From contig JALHFC010000004.1 of assembly GCA_022839445.1 (NCBI GenBank), forward strand, positions 33,882 to 63,481: a stretch of DNA of 29,600 nucleotides. The letters are read 5' to 3'. Positions 15,024 to 23,976 of this stretch are shown in pieces. The notes below the pieces were generated by a model. That model did not search any database and was not told the origin of the DNA. It was given only the letters and a program-made list of their open reading frames with translations. The stretch's first letter is position 1. Each line of letters begins with the position of its first letter. The translations under genes and the position numbers were made by a program. The stretch is from Pelotomaculum sp. Its GTDB lineage: Bacteria > Bacillota > Desulfotomaculia > Desulfotomaculales > Pelotomaculaceae.

Positions 15024-16198
15024 ATGAGTGAAACAAAAATTATCCTGACCGAGCAGGAGATGCCGAAGGCTTGGTACAATATCCAGGCCGACATGCCGAA
15101 CCTGCCCAAGCCACCCTTGCACCCGGGCACCGGGCGCCCTATCGAACCGCCCGATCTTTCACCTATTTTCCCAATGGGATTGATCGAACAAGAGGCGACA
15201 AGAGAGCGCTGGGTGGAAATCCCGGAAGAAGTCCAGGAAATTTACCGGCTTTGGAGACCGTCGCCGCTTTACCGGGCCAGGCGGTTGGAAAAAGCGCTGG
15301 ATACGCCGGCAAAGATTTATTACAAGAATGAAGGCACTAGTCCGGCGGGGAGTCACAAGTTAAACACAGCCGTCCCGCAGGCGTACTACAACAAAGTTGA
15401 AGGAATCAAACGCCTTGCTACTGAAACGGGGGCTGGCCAGTGGGGCATTGCCCTGTCGCAGGCCTGTAACTTTTTCGGCCTGGAGTGTATCGTATACATG
15501 GTGAAAGTAAGTTACCAGCAAAAGCCGTATCGCCGCTCTGTGATGCAAATTTTCAGACCATTATTGGCCTTGAAGCAAAGGAGCAAATGGCCAAAGCCGG
15601 CGAATACCCGGACGTGGTGATTGCCTGTTGTGGTGGCGGCAGTAATTTCGGCGGGATTGCCTTCCCCTTTGCTTACGATAAAATCGTCAAGAAAACTAAC
15701 GTAAGGCTACTGGCGGTTGAGCCCAGCGCCTGCCCTACTTTGACCCGGGGAAGTTACGCTTATGACTTCGGGGACGTAGCCGGGTTTACACCGCTTTTAT
15801 GGATGTATACTTTGGGCAAGGAATTCATGCCCCCCGGTATTCACGCGGGCGGTTTGCGCTATCATGGCGCCTCGCCGTTAGTGAGCCGTCTAGTCCATGA
15901 CGGGATAGTGGAGGCCGGTGCTTACGGTCAAACTGCGGTTTTTGATTCGGGGGCGCTTTTCGCCAGAAGCGAAGGTATCGTACCCGCTCCGGAATCATCA
16001 CATGCTATCCACGCAGCTGTCGCAGAAGCTATCGCCGCCAGGGAGGCCGGGGAGAGCAGGACCATTCTTTTTAACTTGAGCGGCCACGGTCTTTTGGATT
16101 TGCCTTCATACGACGCTTATATGGAAGGCAAGCTGATAGACTACCCCTTGCCGGAAGAAAACCTAAAAAAAGCCTTGGAAAACCTGCCTGAGATTTAA
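15024..16198 (+). pseudogene. trpB: Tryptophan synthase beta chain, TrpB2 type, broken by internal deletion and frameshift
   Basis: A PLP-dependent TrpB2-type enzyme that would condense indole with serine. The N-terminal part (ATG at 15024, about 177 codons) carries the TrpB2-specific lead-in and the PLP lysine in SPAGSHKLNTAVPQAYYN (K112), and runs to CNFFGLECIVYMVKVSYQQK and YRRSVMQIF. The coding frame then changes at about 15552-15556, and the second part resumes with QTIIGLEAKEQMAKAGEYPD, the GGGSNFGG phosphate loop and LSGHGLLDLPSYDAYM to the stop at 16198. By comparison with intact TrpB2 proteins from memory, about 60 residues between these points are missing. The rest is well preserved, so the damage is recent, or it is an assembly error. 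The gene is likely inactive. The ribosome site is GGGGAG with long spacing. Confidence 0.85.
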
Positions 16199-16218
16199 GA
16201 TTTAGAATAAATCACCCC

Positions 16219-16245
16219 GCGCCCGGTTGGAATGCAACCGGGCGC
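16219..16245 (+). terminator. Hairpin terminator after the trpB2 pseudogene
   Basis: GCGCCCGGTTG (16219-16229) and CAACCGGGCGC (16235-16245) form a perfect 11-bp stem with a five-base loop. Only a short TT follows, so termination may be incomplete, but the position right after the stop supports it. Confidence 0.65.
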
Positions 16246-16276
16246 TTGGCGTTGCAGATTGCCTCGGGATTCTAAG

Positions 16277-16305
16277 TTGACCCAGCGTCGGCGCCGTGCT
16301 AAAAT
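16277..16305 (+). promoter_or_regulatory. Vegetative promoter of lysA
   Basis: TTGACC (16277-16282) and TAAAAT (16300-16305) are separated by exactly 17 bases, each five of six to the sigma-A consensus. The transcript would start near 16312 and leave about 90 bases before the lysA ATG, too short for a lysine riboswitch; none is seen. Confidence 0.75.
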
Positions 16306-16403
16306 TAATGTCAAATCTTATACCATGGCCGCTTTGTCTGGCATATTTTAAATGAAGATCTATATTAACCGGACATTTTTATTTATTTTTCGGAGGGTTC
16401 TAA

Positions 16404-17732
16404 ATGAAGCTAAACGGGACGATGCAAGTTAACACGGCAGGACATCTCGAAATAGGCGGCTGCGATACAGTCGAACTGGCGCGGGAGTTTGGGACACCTC
16501 TTTATGTGCTGGACGAGGCTTGTTTTAGACAGAATTGCAGGGATTATTACCGCTTCTTTACCCATAAGTATGGCGCGGAAGTGGTTTATGCCGGTAAAGC
16601 GCTTTTAAACCTGGCTGTTTGCCGGATGGTAGATGAAGAAGGACTGGGGCTGGATGTCGTTTCCGGCGGTGAACTGTACACCGCCCTAAAAGCTGGTTTC
16701 CCGGCAGAAAAGATTTATTTCCATGGCAACAATAAATCGCCGGCCGAGCTAGGCATGGCGCTAAGGGCAGGTATAGGTATTATCGTTGTAGATAACATGT
16801 GCGAGTTGGAATTATTAGATGGAATAGCTTGCGATTTAGGGATAAAAGCCGATATAATTCTTCGGTTAACCCCCGGTGTTGAGGCGCACACCCATGAGTA
16901 TATCAAGACAGGCCAGGTTGATTCCAAGTTCGGACTTGTAATTGAAAACGGTCAGGCCTTAGCTGGGGTTAAAAAAACCTTGGAAAAATCCGGTATAACC
17001 CTACGGGGTTTCCACTGTCATATCGGCTCTCAAATCTTCGAGTTGAGTCCTTATTTCGACGCCGCTGAAATAATGATGTCCTTTATCCAACTGGTTTACG
17101 AAAAAACGGGGTATCTGGCAAAAACGTTAAACCTGGGCGGCGGACTAGGAGTTTATTATGTCAAAGGGGATAAGCCCCGCCAGATCCAGGAATACGCTGA
17201 AGTAGTAATGAGCGCGGTTTTAAGGAAAGTAAAGGAATACGGTATACCTGCTCCCAAGGTTGTCGTGGAGCCTGGTCGATCCATCAGCGGCCCGGCGGGC
17301 AGCACGTTGTATACCGTGGGGGCTGTTAAGGAAATACCGGGTATTCGCAAGTACATTGCCGTGGACGGCGGAATGGGGGATAACCCCAGGCCGGCCCTTT
17401 ACCAGTCCCGCTATGAAGCCTGCCTGGCCAACAAAGCCAACCAGATGGCGGGTGAGACTGTATCCATTGCCGGGAAGTGCTGCGAGTCGGGGGACATGTT
17501 GATCTGGGACGCCGAGCTTCCCGTCGCGGCGCCGGGTGACATCCTGGCTGTTTCCTGCACCGGGGCCTATAATTACTCCATGTCGATGAACTACAACCGC
17601 CTGCCTCGCCCGGCGATGGCGCTTGCCGGCGGTGGCCGGGCAGAATTGATTAACCGCAGGGAAAGTTACGGGGATCTTATAAAAAATGATATTATCCCGG
17701 GAAGGCTTGCTTTTAAAAGTGATAGTAAGTAG
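16404..17732 (+). CDS. lysA: Diaminopimelate decarboxylase
   Basis: The last enzyme of lysine synthesis: it decarboxylates meso-diaminopimelate to L-lysine with PLP in the cytoplasm. The 442-residue length is normal. Seen: the PLP lysine K65 in VYAGKALLN, HCHIGSQIF (204-212), the glycine-rich phosphate loop LNLGGGLGVYY (242-252), EPGRSISG (289-296), the active-site CESGD (360-364) contributed across the dimer, and GAYNYSMSMNYN (387-398). The ATG at 16404 follows CGGAGGG by six bases. It is preceded by its own promoter and followed by a terminator, so it is a single-gene unit; no aspartokinase or dap genes are nearby. Confidence 0.97.
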   Translation: MKLNGTMQVNTAGHLEIGGCDTVELAREFGTPLYVLDEACFRQNCRDYYRFFTHKYGAEVVYAGKALLNLAVCRMVDEEGLGLDVVSGGELYTALKAGFPAEKIYFHGNNKSPAELGMALRAGIGIIVVDNMCELELLDGIACDLGIKADIILRLTPGVEAHTHEYIKTGQVDSKFGLVIENGQALAGVKKTLEKSGITLRGFHCHIGSQIFELSPYFDAAEIMMSFIQLVYEKTGYLAKTLNLGGGLGVYYVKGDKPRQIQEYAEVVMSAVLRKVKEYGIPAPKVVVEPGRSISGPAGSTLYTVGAVKEIPGIRKYIAVDGGMGDNPRPALYQSRYEACLANKANQMAGETVSIAGKCCESGDMLIWDAELPVAAPGDILAVSCTGAYNYSMSMNYNRLPRPAMALAGGGRAELINRRESYGDLIKNDIIPGRLAFKSDSK

Positions 17733-17805
17733 CTAAGATAAATCAGACGGGACGATTTTAAGCAGGTGACAATAACAAGAGTATGTTTGATCTTCGCCTT
17801 CCCCG

Positions 17806-17832
17806 AAAGCGTCAAAAATGGGCGCTTTTTTT
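17806..17832 (+). terminator. Rho-independent terminator after lysA
   Basis: AAAGCGTC (17806-17813) pairs with GGCGCTTT (17821-17828), with one G-T wobble, around a seven-base loop, running into a T run to 17832. Confidence 0.85.
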
Positions 17833-17845
17833 GCATAAACTTGTA

Positions 17846-17854
17846 TGATATAAT
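17846..17854 (+). promoter_or_regulatory. Extended -10 promoter of the DHH-CBS-nucleotidyltransferase gene
   Basis: TGATATAAT is a perfect -10 (TATAAT, 17849-17854) with the extended TG. The -35 position falls on the T run of the lysA terminator and is weak, as is usual for extended -10 promoters. The transcript would start about 38 bases before the TTG start. Confidence 0.6.
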
Positions 17855-17898
17855 CTGTTTGTTTGCATTAGGAAACAAGTAACAATGGAGGACATGCT

Positions 17899-20532
17899 TT
17901 GGAAATTATAACGACCCATGCTAATACGGATCTTGACGGTCTGGCGTCGATGGTGGCGGCGCAAAAGCTATATCCCGGTGCGGTAATGGTCTTTCCGGGT
18001 AAACTTTCCAGAAGCGTAGAGGAATTTTTAGCCCTACATAAAGATACTCTTAACATTATGGCAGTGAGGAATATTGACCAGCGCCGGGTGAAAAGAGTGA
18101 TTTTGGTGGACATTAAGACGCCGGGGCGATTGGCGAACCTGGCTAGATTGCTTGAAATACCCGGTGTGGATATACATATTTACGATCACCACCCAAGGGG
18201 AGAAGGTGATGTTTCCGGCAGCGTTGAGGTGGTCGAAATGGTCGGGGCCACCACTACCCTGATGGTGGAAATAATCCGGGAACGGGGCTTGGAGCTGACA
18301 CCTATGGAAGCCACAATACTATCCCTGGGTATATATGAGGACACCGGTTCCCTTGTTTTTGCCGGCACAACATCCAGAGACGCGGAGGCCGTGGCTTATT
18401 TACTTTCGAAAGGGGCTAACCTAGCCGTCGTAGCTGAATTCCTAGATCGGCCGCTGACAGATGACCAAAGGGCATTGCTAAAGACCCTCCTGGTTTCAAC
18501 GGAGCATTACGAAATCTCGGGTGTAAAATTTCTAATCGCCACAGCCCGTGTCGACGAATACATCGGCGACCTTTCCCTCTTAACCCATAAAATAGCGGAC
18601 TTTACCAATGTCTGCGCTGTTTTTACCGTGGTTGAAATGGACGGTTGCGTTTGTGTAGTAGCGCGCAGCAGCGTTAAAGAGGTTAACGCAAAAGAAATTA
18701 TGGAAGTTTTGGGTGGTGGGGGGCACATAGCCGCCGCCTCGGCTTCAGTTAAAAAAGCACGGGTGGAGGAAGTTAAAGAACGCTTGCTGGGCGCCATTCG
18801 CTCTAAGGTGCGGCCACCTATAACCGTGGCCAATATTATGTCGAGCCCGGTGAAAACCGTTACACCCGAAACAGTAATAGAAGAAGCCGGGCAAGTAATG
18901 CTGCGTTACGGTCATACCGGTTTGCCGGTAGTGAAAGGTGAACGGATAGTTGGGGTTATTTCGCGACGTGACGTAGAAAAGGCCGCCCACCACGGGTTGG
19001 GTCACGCGCCGGTAAAAGGTTTTATGACTAATAACTTGGTAACGGTCAACCCCGGCGCTCCCGCTACAGTTGTTCGTGACCTGATGATCGAGCATGATAT
19101 CGGAAGGCTCCCTGTAATCGACTGCGGCAGGTTGGTCGGGATTGTATCCCGCACAGATGTGCTGCGTTCACTGCATGGTGAAGCGTATGGCAGGTACTAT
19201 AAGGTTTATGCTGCCGGTAGTTATGCGCATGAAAACGCCGGAGATCTTATGAGCCGACAATTACCAGCTGAATATATGGATATATTAATGCGTGCCGGTG
19301 AGATAGCTTCCTGTATGGGGTACAAAGTATACGCTGCGGGCGGAATTGTCCGCGACCTACTCTTGGGTGTGGAGTGCTTGGATATAGATCTTGTAGTGGA
19401 GGGGGACGGCATAGAACTTGCCAAGGTCCTTTGCTCGGAATATGGCGCCAAAGTCCGTGTTCACCCGAAATTCTACACTGCCACGGCGCTTTTTCCCAGC
19501 GGGCGGCAGGTTGATGTAGCTACTGCCAGGGTAGAATTTTACCAGTACCCGGCGGCAATGCCGCAAGTGGAAGCGTCCTCCCTGCACCAGGATCTATACC
19601 GCCGTGATTTTACAATTAACGCCATGGCTATTTCCCTTAATAAAGACAATTTTGGTGAGATAGTGGACTTTTTCGGCGGCAGGGAGGACCTTGCCCAGGG
19701 GCTCTTGCGTGTGCTCCACAACCTCAGCTTTGTGGAAGACCCGACCCGCCTTTTAAGGGGGATCAGGTTTGAAAAGCGCTATCAAATGAGCTTGGAGTCG
19801 CTGACCCTAAGGCTGGCAAAAGAAGCTGTAAACAATGATATGCTGGCCAGAGTTTCGTCTGAGAGGGTTTGGGAGGAACTGAAATATATTCTATTGGAAC
19901 CTCGCCCGGGCCCTGCTCTTTCTCGCCTAAATGAAATCGGGTTGTGGGAATTCCTTTTTCCCGGTGTTAGGTATACCGAAATCGAGCAGGCTCTAAATGA
20001 AATGCTGCGGTCGCTAAATGCGCTGCGTTCATGGGAAGTGGCAGACCCTAACGAACTATGGATGGTTTATTTTATTGCAATAATGCACCGGACAGACATA
20101 ACCACCGCCGGGGAAATCTGCCGTCTTTACCGGTTTAACAAGCGCCAGCATGATAAAGTTGCCGCTACTATCAGTAGTTGGCGGGATACCGTGGAAGGAA
20201 TACGTAACCAGGGCAGTCTTACTAGAAGTGAGCTGGTCAGGCGGGTGATGTCTGTGCCCAGGGAGAGCCATCCCTTGGTGCTCACGTATCTTACCGACTT
20301 TACTTCAAGAAGAAAATTCCGGCATATTTTAACTACAATTCGCTGTGACAAACCGACAATAAACGGGAAAGATCTCCGGGCTATGGGTTTTAAACCCGGA
20401 CCGGCTTTTAAAAAGACACTTGACGCGGTATGGCAAGCCCGCCTGGATGGGTTGGTGCGTACCAGGGAGGAAGAATTGGGTTATGCCAGGGAATACCTTT
20501 TGGGATATGAAGGAGCGATAGACAGTGTTTAA
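17899..20532 (+). CDS. DHH/CBS-domain tRNA nucleotidyltransferase (CCA- or A-adding type)
   Basis: An 877-residue multidomain protein. Residues 1-300 are a DHH phosphoesterase: THANTDLDGLAS (6-17), YDHHPRG (95-101) and DHHA1 GGGGH (272-276). Residues 307-425 are two CBS domains, each starting like VANIMSSPVKTVTP or VKGFMTNNLVTVNP. From about 465 comes a class II tRNA nucleotidyltransferase: AAGGIVRDLLLG, the metal-binding DIDLVVEG (D495, D497), LYRRDFTINAMAI (567-579), DPTRLLRGIRFEKRY and SSERVWEELK. Known: in several deep-branching and clostridial lineages this fusion adds the terminal A, or CCA, to tRNA. Specificity cannot be read here. The TTG start has GGAGG seven bases upstream. The stop overlaps the next gene by eight bases. 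The DHH part may degrade short oligonucleotides; that is inference. Confidence 0.9.
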   Translation: MEIITTHANTDLDGLASMVAAQKLYPGAVMVFPGKLSRSVEEFLALHKDTLNIMAVRNIDQRRVKRVILVDIKTPGRLANLARLLEIPGVDIHIYDHHPRGEGDVSGSVEVVEMVGATTTLMVEIIRERGLELTPMEATILSLGIYEDTGSLVFAGTTSRDAEAVAYLLSKGANLAVVAEFLDRPLTDDQRALLKTLLVSTEHYEISGVKFLIATARVDEYIGDLSLLTHKIADFTNVCAVFTVVEMDGCVCVVARSSVKEVNAKEIMEVLGGGGHIAAASASVKKARVEEVKERLLGAIRSKVRPPITVANIMSSPVKTVTPETVIEEAGQVMLRYGHTGLPVVKGERIVGVISRRDVEKAAHHGLGHAPVKGFMTNNLVTVNPGAPATVVRDLMIEHDIGRLPVIDCGRLVGIVSRTDVLRSLHGEAYGRYYKVYAAGSYAHENAGDLMSRQLPAEYMDILMRAGEIASCMGYKVYAAGGIVRDLLLGVECLDIDLVVEGDGIELAKVLCSEYGAKVRVHPKFYTATALFPSGRQVDVATARVEFYQYPAAMPQVEASSLHQDLYRRDFTINAMAISLNKDNFGEIVDFFGGREDLAQGLLRVLHNLSFVEDPTRLLRGIRFEKRYQMSLESLTLRLAKEAVNNDMLARVSSERVWEELKYILLEPRPGPALSRLNEIGLWEFLFPGVRYTEIEQALNEMLRSLNALRSWEVADPNELWMVYFIAIMHRTDITTAGEICRLYRFNKRQHDKVAATISSWRDTVEGIRNQGSLTRSELVRRVMSVPRESHPLVLTYLTDFTSRRKFRHILTTIRCDKPTINGKDLRAMGFKPGPAFKKTLDAVWQARLDGLVRTREEELGYAREYLLGYEGAIDSV

Positions 20533-21157
20533 CTTACCCAGCCTGCACAGTATTGCCTTGATGATTCCGGCAATTGTCCTGGGCCTTACATTTCACGAGT
20601 TTGCTCACGGGTGGGTTGCGTACCAACTTGGGGACAATACTGCCCGCGACGCGGGAAGGTTGACCCTAAACCCGGTTGCGCACGTAGATCCTATAGGATT
20701 AATTCTACTTTTTCTAGCGGGGTTTGGCTGGGCTAAACCAGTGCCGGTTAACCCCTATAATCTAAGAGGTGATATACCCAGGGGAATGCTCCTGGTATCT
20801 TTGGCCGGACCGGCTACAAACCTGCTTCTGGCTGTGGCTTCGGCGTTGTTTTTCGGCATGTTTGCCGGGTTGCGCCTGCCGTATTTTGATGAAATTATGG
20901 TGTATATGATCCAGATCAATGTTGTTTTAGCCGTTTTTAATTTACTTCCTATACCGCCCCTGGACGGCTCAAAAATATTAGCCGGGTTACTCCCCGGCCG
21001 GCGGGAATGGCTTCACCAGCTCGAAGCTTACGGGGCCATTATCTTGATCGTGCTGGTTTTTAGCGGGGCCATCCGCTTTATCTTCAATATATTCGTAAAA
21101 CCTATTGTGGTCATGCTGTATATGCTTGCCAAAAGCGTTTCCCAGCTGGTAATATAA
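20525..21157 (+). CDS. M50-family (site-2-protease-like) membrane metalloprotease, YwhC type
   Basis: A 210-residue intramembrane zinc protease. Seen: the zinc motif HEFAH (24-28) inside the first membrane segment, LAGPATNLLLAVASALFFGM, and the third ligand in FNLLPIPPLDGSKILAGLLP (D147). There are about five or six membrane segments and no PDZ domain, as in the short YwhC/SREBP subgroup rather than RseP or SpoIVFB. The GTG at 20525 lies inside the end of the preceding gene (eight-base overlap) with an AAGGAG ribosome site upstream. trpS follows 24 bases after the stop, so the three genes are probably one operon. The substrate is unknown. Confidence 0.9.
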   Translation: MFNLPSLHSIALMIPAIVLGLTFHEFAHGWVAYQLGDNTARDAGRLTLNPVAHVDPIGLILLFLAGFGWAKPVPVNPYNLRGDIPRGMLLVSLAGPATNLLLAVASALFFGMFAGLRLPYFDEIMVYMIQINVVLAVFNLLPIPPLDGSKILAGLLPGRREWLHQLEAYGAIILIVLVFSGAIRFIFNIFVKPIVVMLYMLAKSVSQLVI

Positions 21158-21181
21158 ACAAATCGACAAAGGGGGACTACT

Positions 21182-22153
21182 ATGCGTGTTCTGTCTGGAA
21201 TTCAACCTTCGGGGTCTTTGCACCTCGGCAATTACTTCGGCATGATGAAAAGGATGATAGACTACCAGGAAAATAACGAGTTGTTTTGCTTTTTGGTTAA
21301 CTACCACGCGCTTACTTCCGTGTTCGACAGTAATTTTCTGCGAAAGCAAACTTTTGAGGCAGCCTGCGACTTTCTTGCCTTGGGCCTTGATCCCGACAAG
21401 TCGGTATTTTGGGTGCAGTCCGACGTGCCGGAGGTAACTGAACTGACATGGTTGATTTCCAATGTGACCGGTATGGGTCTGTTGGAACGCAACCATTCAT
21501 ATAAGGACAAGATTATTAAAGGCATCCCGGCCAGTCATGGCTTGTTTTCTTACCCGGTGCTCATGGCGGCGGATATTTTGCTTTACGGGAGCGAAAAGGT
21601 TCCTGTGGGAAAAGACCAGAAACAGCACTTAGAGATCGCCAGGGATATTGCGATCCGGTTCAACAACACTTACGGGGAGACCTTCGTAGTGCCGGAACCG
21701 GACATTGAAGACGATACCTCCGTGGTGCCTGGGATTGACGGCCAAAAAATGTCCAAGTCCTATGGTAATGCCATCGAAATATTTGCCGGCGAGAAAACCA
21801 TGCGGGACAAAGTAATGCGGATCAAAACAGATTCTACTCCCGTTAATGAGCCCAAACCAATAGAAGGGAATTTATTGTTTGACATTTATTCTTTCTTCTT
21901 GGATGAGAAAGGGAAAGAAACGCTGAAGGAAAGGTTTCTTACCCCCGGCTTGAAGTACGGGAATATCAAAAAGGAACTCTTTGGCGTGATCTGGGAACAC
22001 TTTGCGCCATACCGAAAAAAGCGGGAGTACCTGATCCATGACAGGCAGTTTGTGCTGGAGACCATGCGGAAAGGCGCCGAAAAAGCCAGGCAAGTAGCGT
22101 TTGCATATCTGGAACGGGCGCGGCGGAATGTAGGGCTGGATTACTGGAATTAA
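21182..22153 (+). CDS. trpS: Tryptophanyl-tRNA synthetase
   Basis: A class Ic synthetase that charges tRNA-Trp. Seen: the HIGH-like motif GSLHLGNYFG (11-20), the TrpRS stretch ADILLYGSEKVPVGKDQKQH (130-149), and the KMSKS loop at 189-193. Length, 323 residues, is normal for the bacterial short form. The ATG at 21182 follows AAAGGGGG. It lies 24 bases after the protease gene, too close for a T-box leader, and none is seen; expression is probably from the promoter before 17899. It is the only intact tryptophan-related gene here, near the broken trpB2. Confidence 0.97.
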   Translation: MRVLSGIQPSGSLHLGNYFGMMKRMIDYQENNELFCFLVNYHALTSVFDSNFLRKQTFEAACDFLALGLDPDKSVFWVQSDVPEVTELTWLISNVTGMGLLERNHSYKDKIIKGIPASHGLFSYPVLMAADILLYGSEKVPVGKDQKQHLEIARDIAIRFNNTYGETFVVPEPDIEDDTSVVPGIDGQKMSKSYGNAIEIFAGEKTMRDKVMRIKTDSTPVNEPKPIEGNLLFDIYSFFLDEKGKETLKERFLTPGLKYGNIKKELFGVIWEHFAPYRKKREYLIHDRQFVLETMRKGAEKARQVAFAYLERARRNVGLDYWN

Positions 22154-22203
22154 TAATATAATGTCCGTAATGGTCCTAATTCAGAAGAAAGGAAGTGCTG
22201 CCG

Positions 22204-22587
22204 GTGTGGCAGGAATTTAAGACTTTTGCTGTGAAAGGCAATGTCATGGATCTAGCTGTTGCTGTCATTATTGGAGGAGCTTTCGGTAAGATTGTTTCAT
22301 CGCTTGTAGGCGATTTAATAATGCCTTTGGTTGGGTTATTAATGGGCGGCGTCAATTTCTCGGGACTGCAGATTCAACTTGGTAAAGCCGTGATCAAGTA
22401 CGGAGCATTTTTGCAAAATGTAGTTGACTTTATTATTATCTCCTTTGCATTGTTCCTGGTAATTCGAGCTATAAACCGTTTGCATAAAAAGAAGGAAGAT
22501 GCCGTGGTTTTAAAGGAGCCTCAGGCGAGCAAAGAAGAACTGTTGCTGACCGAGATCCGGGACCTGCTAAGAGAAGGTTGCAAATAG
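22204..22587 (+). CDS. mscL: Large-conductance mechanosensitive channel
   Basis: A 127-residue membrane protein that opens under membrane tension to release solutes on osmotic downshock; it acts as a pentamer. Seen: WQEFKTFAVKGNVMDLAVAV (N-terminal helix and start of TM1), GAFGKIVSSLVGDLIMPLVG, and TM2 at FLQNVVDFIIISFALFLVIR, followed by a charged cytoplasmic helix ending EIRDLLREG. GTG at 22204 is chosen because AGGAAG lies eight bases upstream and the protein then begins MWQEF, as in the family. GTG at 22195 would overlap the ribosome site. A terminator follows, so it ends the transcript. Confidence 0.96.
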   Translation: MWQEFKTFAVKGNVMDLAVAVIIGGAFGKIVSSLVGDLIMPLVGLLMGGVNFSGLQIQLGKAVIKYGAFLQNVVDFIIISFALFLVIRAINRLHKKKEDAVVLKEPQASKEELLLTEIRDLLREGCK

Positions 22588-22600
22588 ATTTAACTATTGA

Positions 22601-22629
22601 AGTAGAAAGATATTGCTTTCTACTTTTTT
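22601..22629 (+). terminator. Rho-independent terminator after mscL
   Basis: AGTAGAAAG (22601-22609) and CTTTCTACT (22616-22624) form a perfect nine-base stem with a six-base loop, followed by a run of T. The remaining stretch to 22777 shows nothing else that I can name. Confidence 0.88.
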
Positions 22630-22790
22630 ATTTGTAAATAACATTACGGCAAAGCTGTCCAAATAATGAAAAAGCTTCACGGCGCCTGCCCGAAACCCCT
22701 TCTTGAAATAATAGCAGTATTTCCGCCATTGTTTTAATCCGTGTATAGAACCGGATGTGGGAGGAAATATAATGCAAGGGGGGAGAGATG

Positions 22791-23489
22791 ATGAGCAGGG
22801 TATTCCTGACAATCATTATTGTAGCAGTTTTACTGTTCATCCTCTCCTTGACTAAAATAACGCTACGGTTACGGTACTGGAGGAAGCAGAAGAATGGTAA
22901 ACTTGCTTTGGAATATTCCCTGTGGCTCGGCATTTTATTTTACAAGCTGGAAATACCGCTGGCAAAGATAAAAGTAGAAAAACCGAAACTAGAGCCAAAG
23001 CCAAAGAGGAGGCAGGATGTTAAACCATTATTCTGGCCGGTATTGAGACCGGCATTCAAGATCTGGACGGATGCCGGAGGAAAAAGCAAAGCGCCGGTTA
23101 CAGTAGAAGAAAAAGAAATTCCTGTGCCTGGCCCGGCAAGTTTTACCAAAATGTTGCTAAATACTGCATTCCGGGTTAGAAAGCATCACCAGGCATTTAT
23201 TTACTTAACAGGACGGACCCGGTTGCGCCGTTTCCAATGGCGAACTGAGATTGGAATAGGTGAACCTTCCTTGACCGGGATTATAAACGGAATTGCCTGG
23301 GGATTTAAAGGTTTTGCCCTCACTCATATCAGCCGCTTGTTTTCTCCAGGCGGCGAAAAACCTTTTGTTGCCGTTGTGCCTAACTTTCAAAGGGTTTGCT
23401 TTAATACCTTTTTGGACTGCATATTTGAAGTTAGAATTGGCTATATTATTCTCACAGGTTTTAAAGCCTTTGCCGTCAAGTTTAAATAA
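22791..23489 (+). CDS. DUF2953 membrane-anchored protein
   Basis: A 232-residue protein that commonly precedes gerW/ytfJ in spore-formers; no function is established. Seen: one N-terminal membrane helix (about 4-20), a strand pair LALEYSLWLGILFYKLEIPL, a basic low-complexity linker (KVEKPKLEPKPKRR), then a second half with TRLRRFQWRTEIGIGEPSLTG and INGIAWGF, and a hydrophobic C-terminus. The ATG at 22791 has GGAG five bases upstream; the adjacent ATG at 22788 is too close to it. gerW starts 22 bases after the stop. The conserved linkage suggests a sporulation role, which is inference. Confidence 0.75.
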   Translation: MSRVFLTIIIVAVLLFILSLTKITLRLRYWRKQKNGKLALEYSLWLGILFYKLEIPLAKIKVEKPKLEPKPKRRQDVKPLFWPVLRPAFKIWTDAGGKSKAPVTVEEKEIPVPGPASFTKMLLNTAFRVRKHHQAFIYLTGRTRLRRFQWRTEIGIGEPSLTGIINGIAWGFKGFALTHISRLFSPGGEKPFVAVVPNFQRVCFNTFLDCIFEVRIGYIILTGFKAFAVKFK

Positions 23490-23511
23490 ATAAATAGGTA
23501 GGTGAAATGAC

Positions 23512-23967
23512 TTGCCTGATCAGCATCCAATAGAAGGACTAATGAAAACCGCTATGGAAAGCATCAGGGAAATGGTCGACGTGAACACAGTTGTCGGGGA
23601 CCCGGTTGAAACCCCGGACGGGTCGGTGATAATACCTATTTCACGCGTGTCCTGCGGATTTGCCGCCGGTGGAGGGGAATTTGAGGTTGGCATGGACCGT
23701 CAGGGTGGGGTAAATGAGTCGCAAATACCGGCTTTCGGCGGCGGAAGCGGCGCCGGGATGTCGGTGAAACCCATCGGTTTTTTAGTAGTAGGCAACGGTC
23801 AGGTGCGGCTGTTGCCGGTGGACGGAAGCGCAATTTACGATCGATTGATTGATTTGGCGCCGCAAGTGCTCTCTCAAATCAAGTCTATGATCTCCCATGG
23901 TGAAGACCAGGTAACTCCGCCGGCGCCGGCAACTATGCCCCCACCGGCGCCAAATGCGCCGCTATAA
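23512..23967 (+). CDS. gerW: Spore protein GerW/YtfJ family
   Basis: A 151-residue protein of the YtfJ/GerW family, reported in B. subtilis to be needed for normal germination, especially the response to L-alanine. Seen: HPIEGLMKTAMESIREMVDV, NTVVGDPVETPDGSVIIPIS, the glycine-rich centre (FAAGGGEFEVG and FGGGSGAGMSVKPIGFLVV), and VRLLPVDGSAIYDRLIDLAP. The C-terminus is an unusual proline-rich tail (PPAPATMPPPAPNAPL). The start is TTG at 23512 with AGGTAGGTG upstream; an ATG at 23507 is in another frame. It is convergent with the diguanylate cyclase gene, with only nine bases between the stops. Confidence 0.93.
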   Translation: MPDQHPIEGLMKTAMESIREMVDVNTVVGDPVETPDGSVIIPISRVSCGFAAGGGEFEVGMDRQGGVNESQIPAFGGGSGAGMSVKPIGFLVVGNGQVRLLPVDGSAIYDRLIDLAPQVLSQIKSMISHGEDQVTPPAPATMPPPAPNAPL

Positions 23968-23976
23968 GCCTGCCGG

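Noticed and set aside
16312..16403. Lysine riboswitch before lysA
   Set aside because: The leader is only about 90 bases and lacks the conserved L-box motifs.
22743..22772. Sigma-F/G-like promoter before the DUF2953-gerW genes (GTATA, then GGAAATATAA)
   Set aside because: The predicted transcript start would fall at about 22779, inside the ribosome site, leaving almost no leader; the -10 has mismatches.
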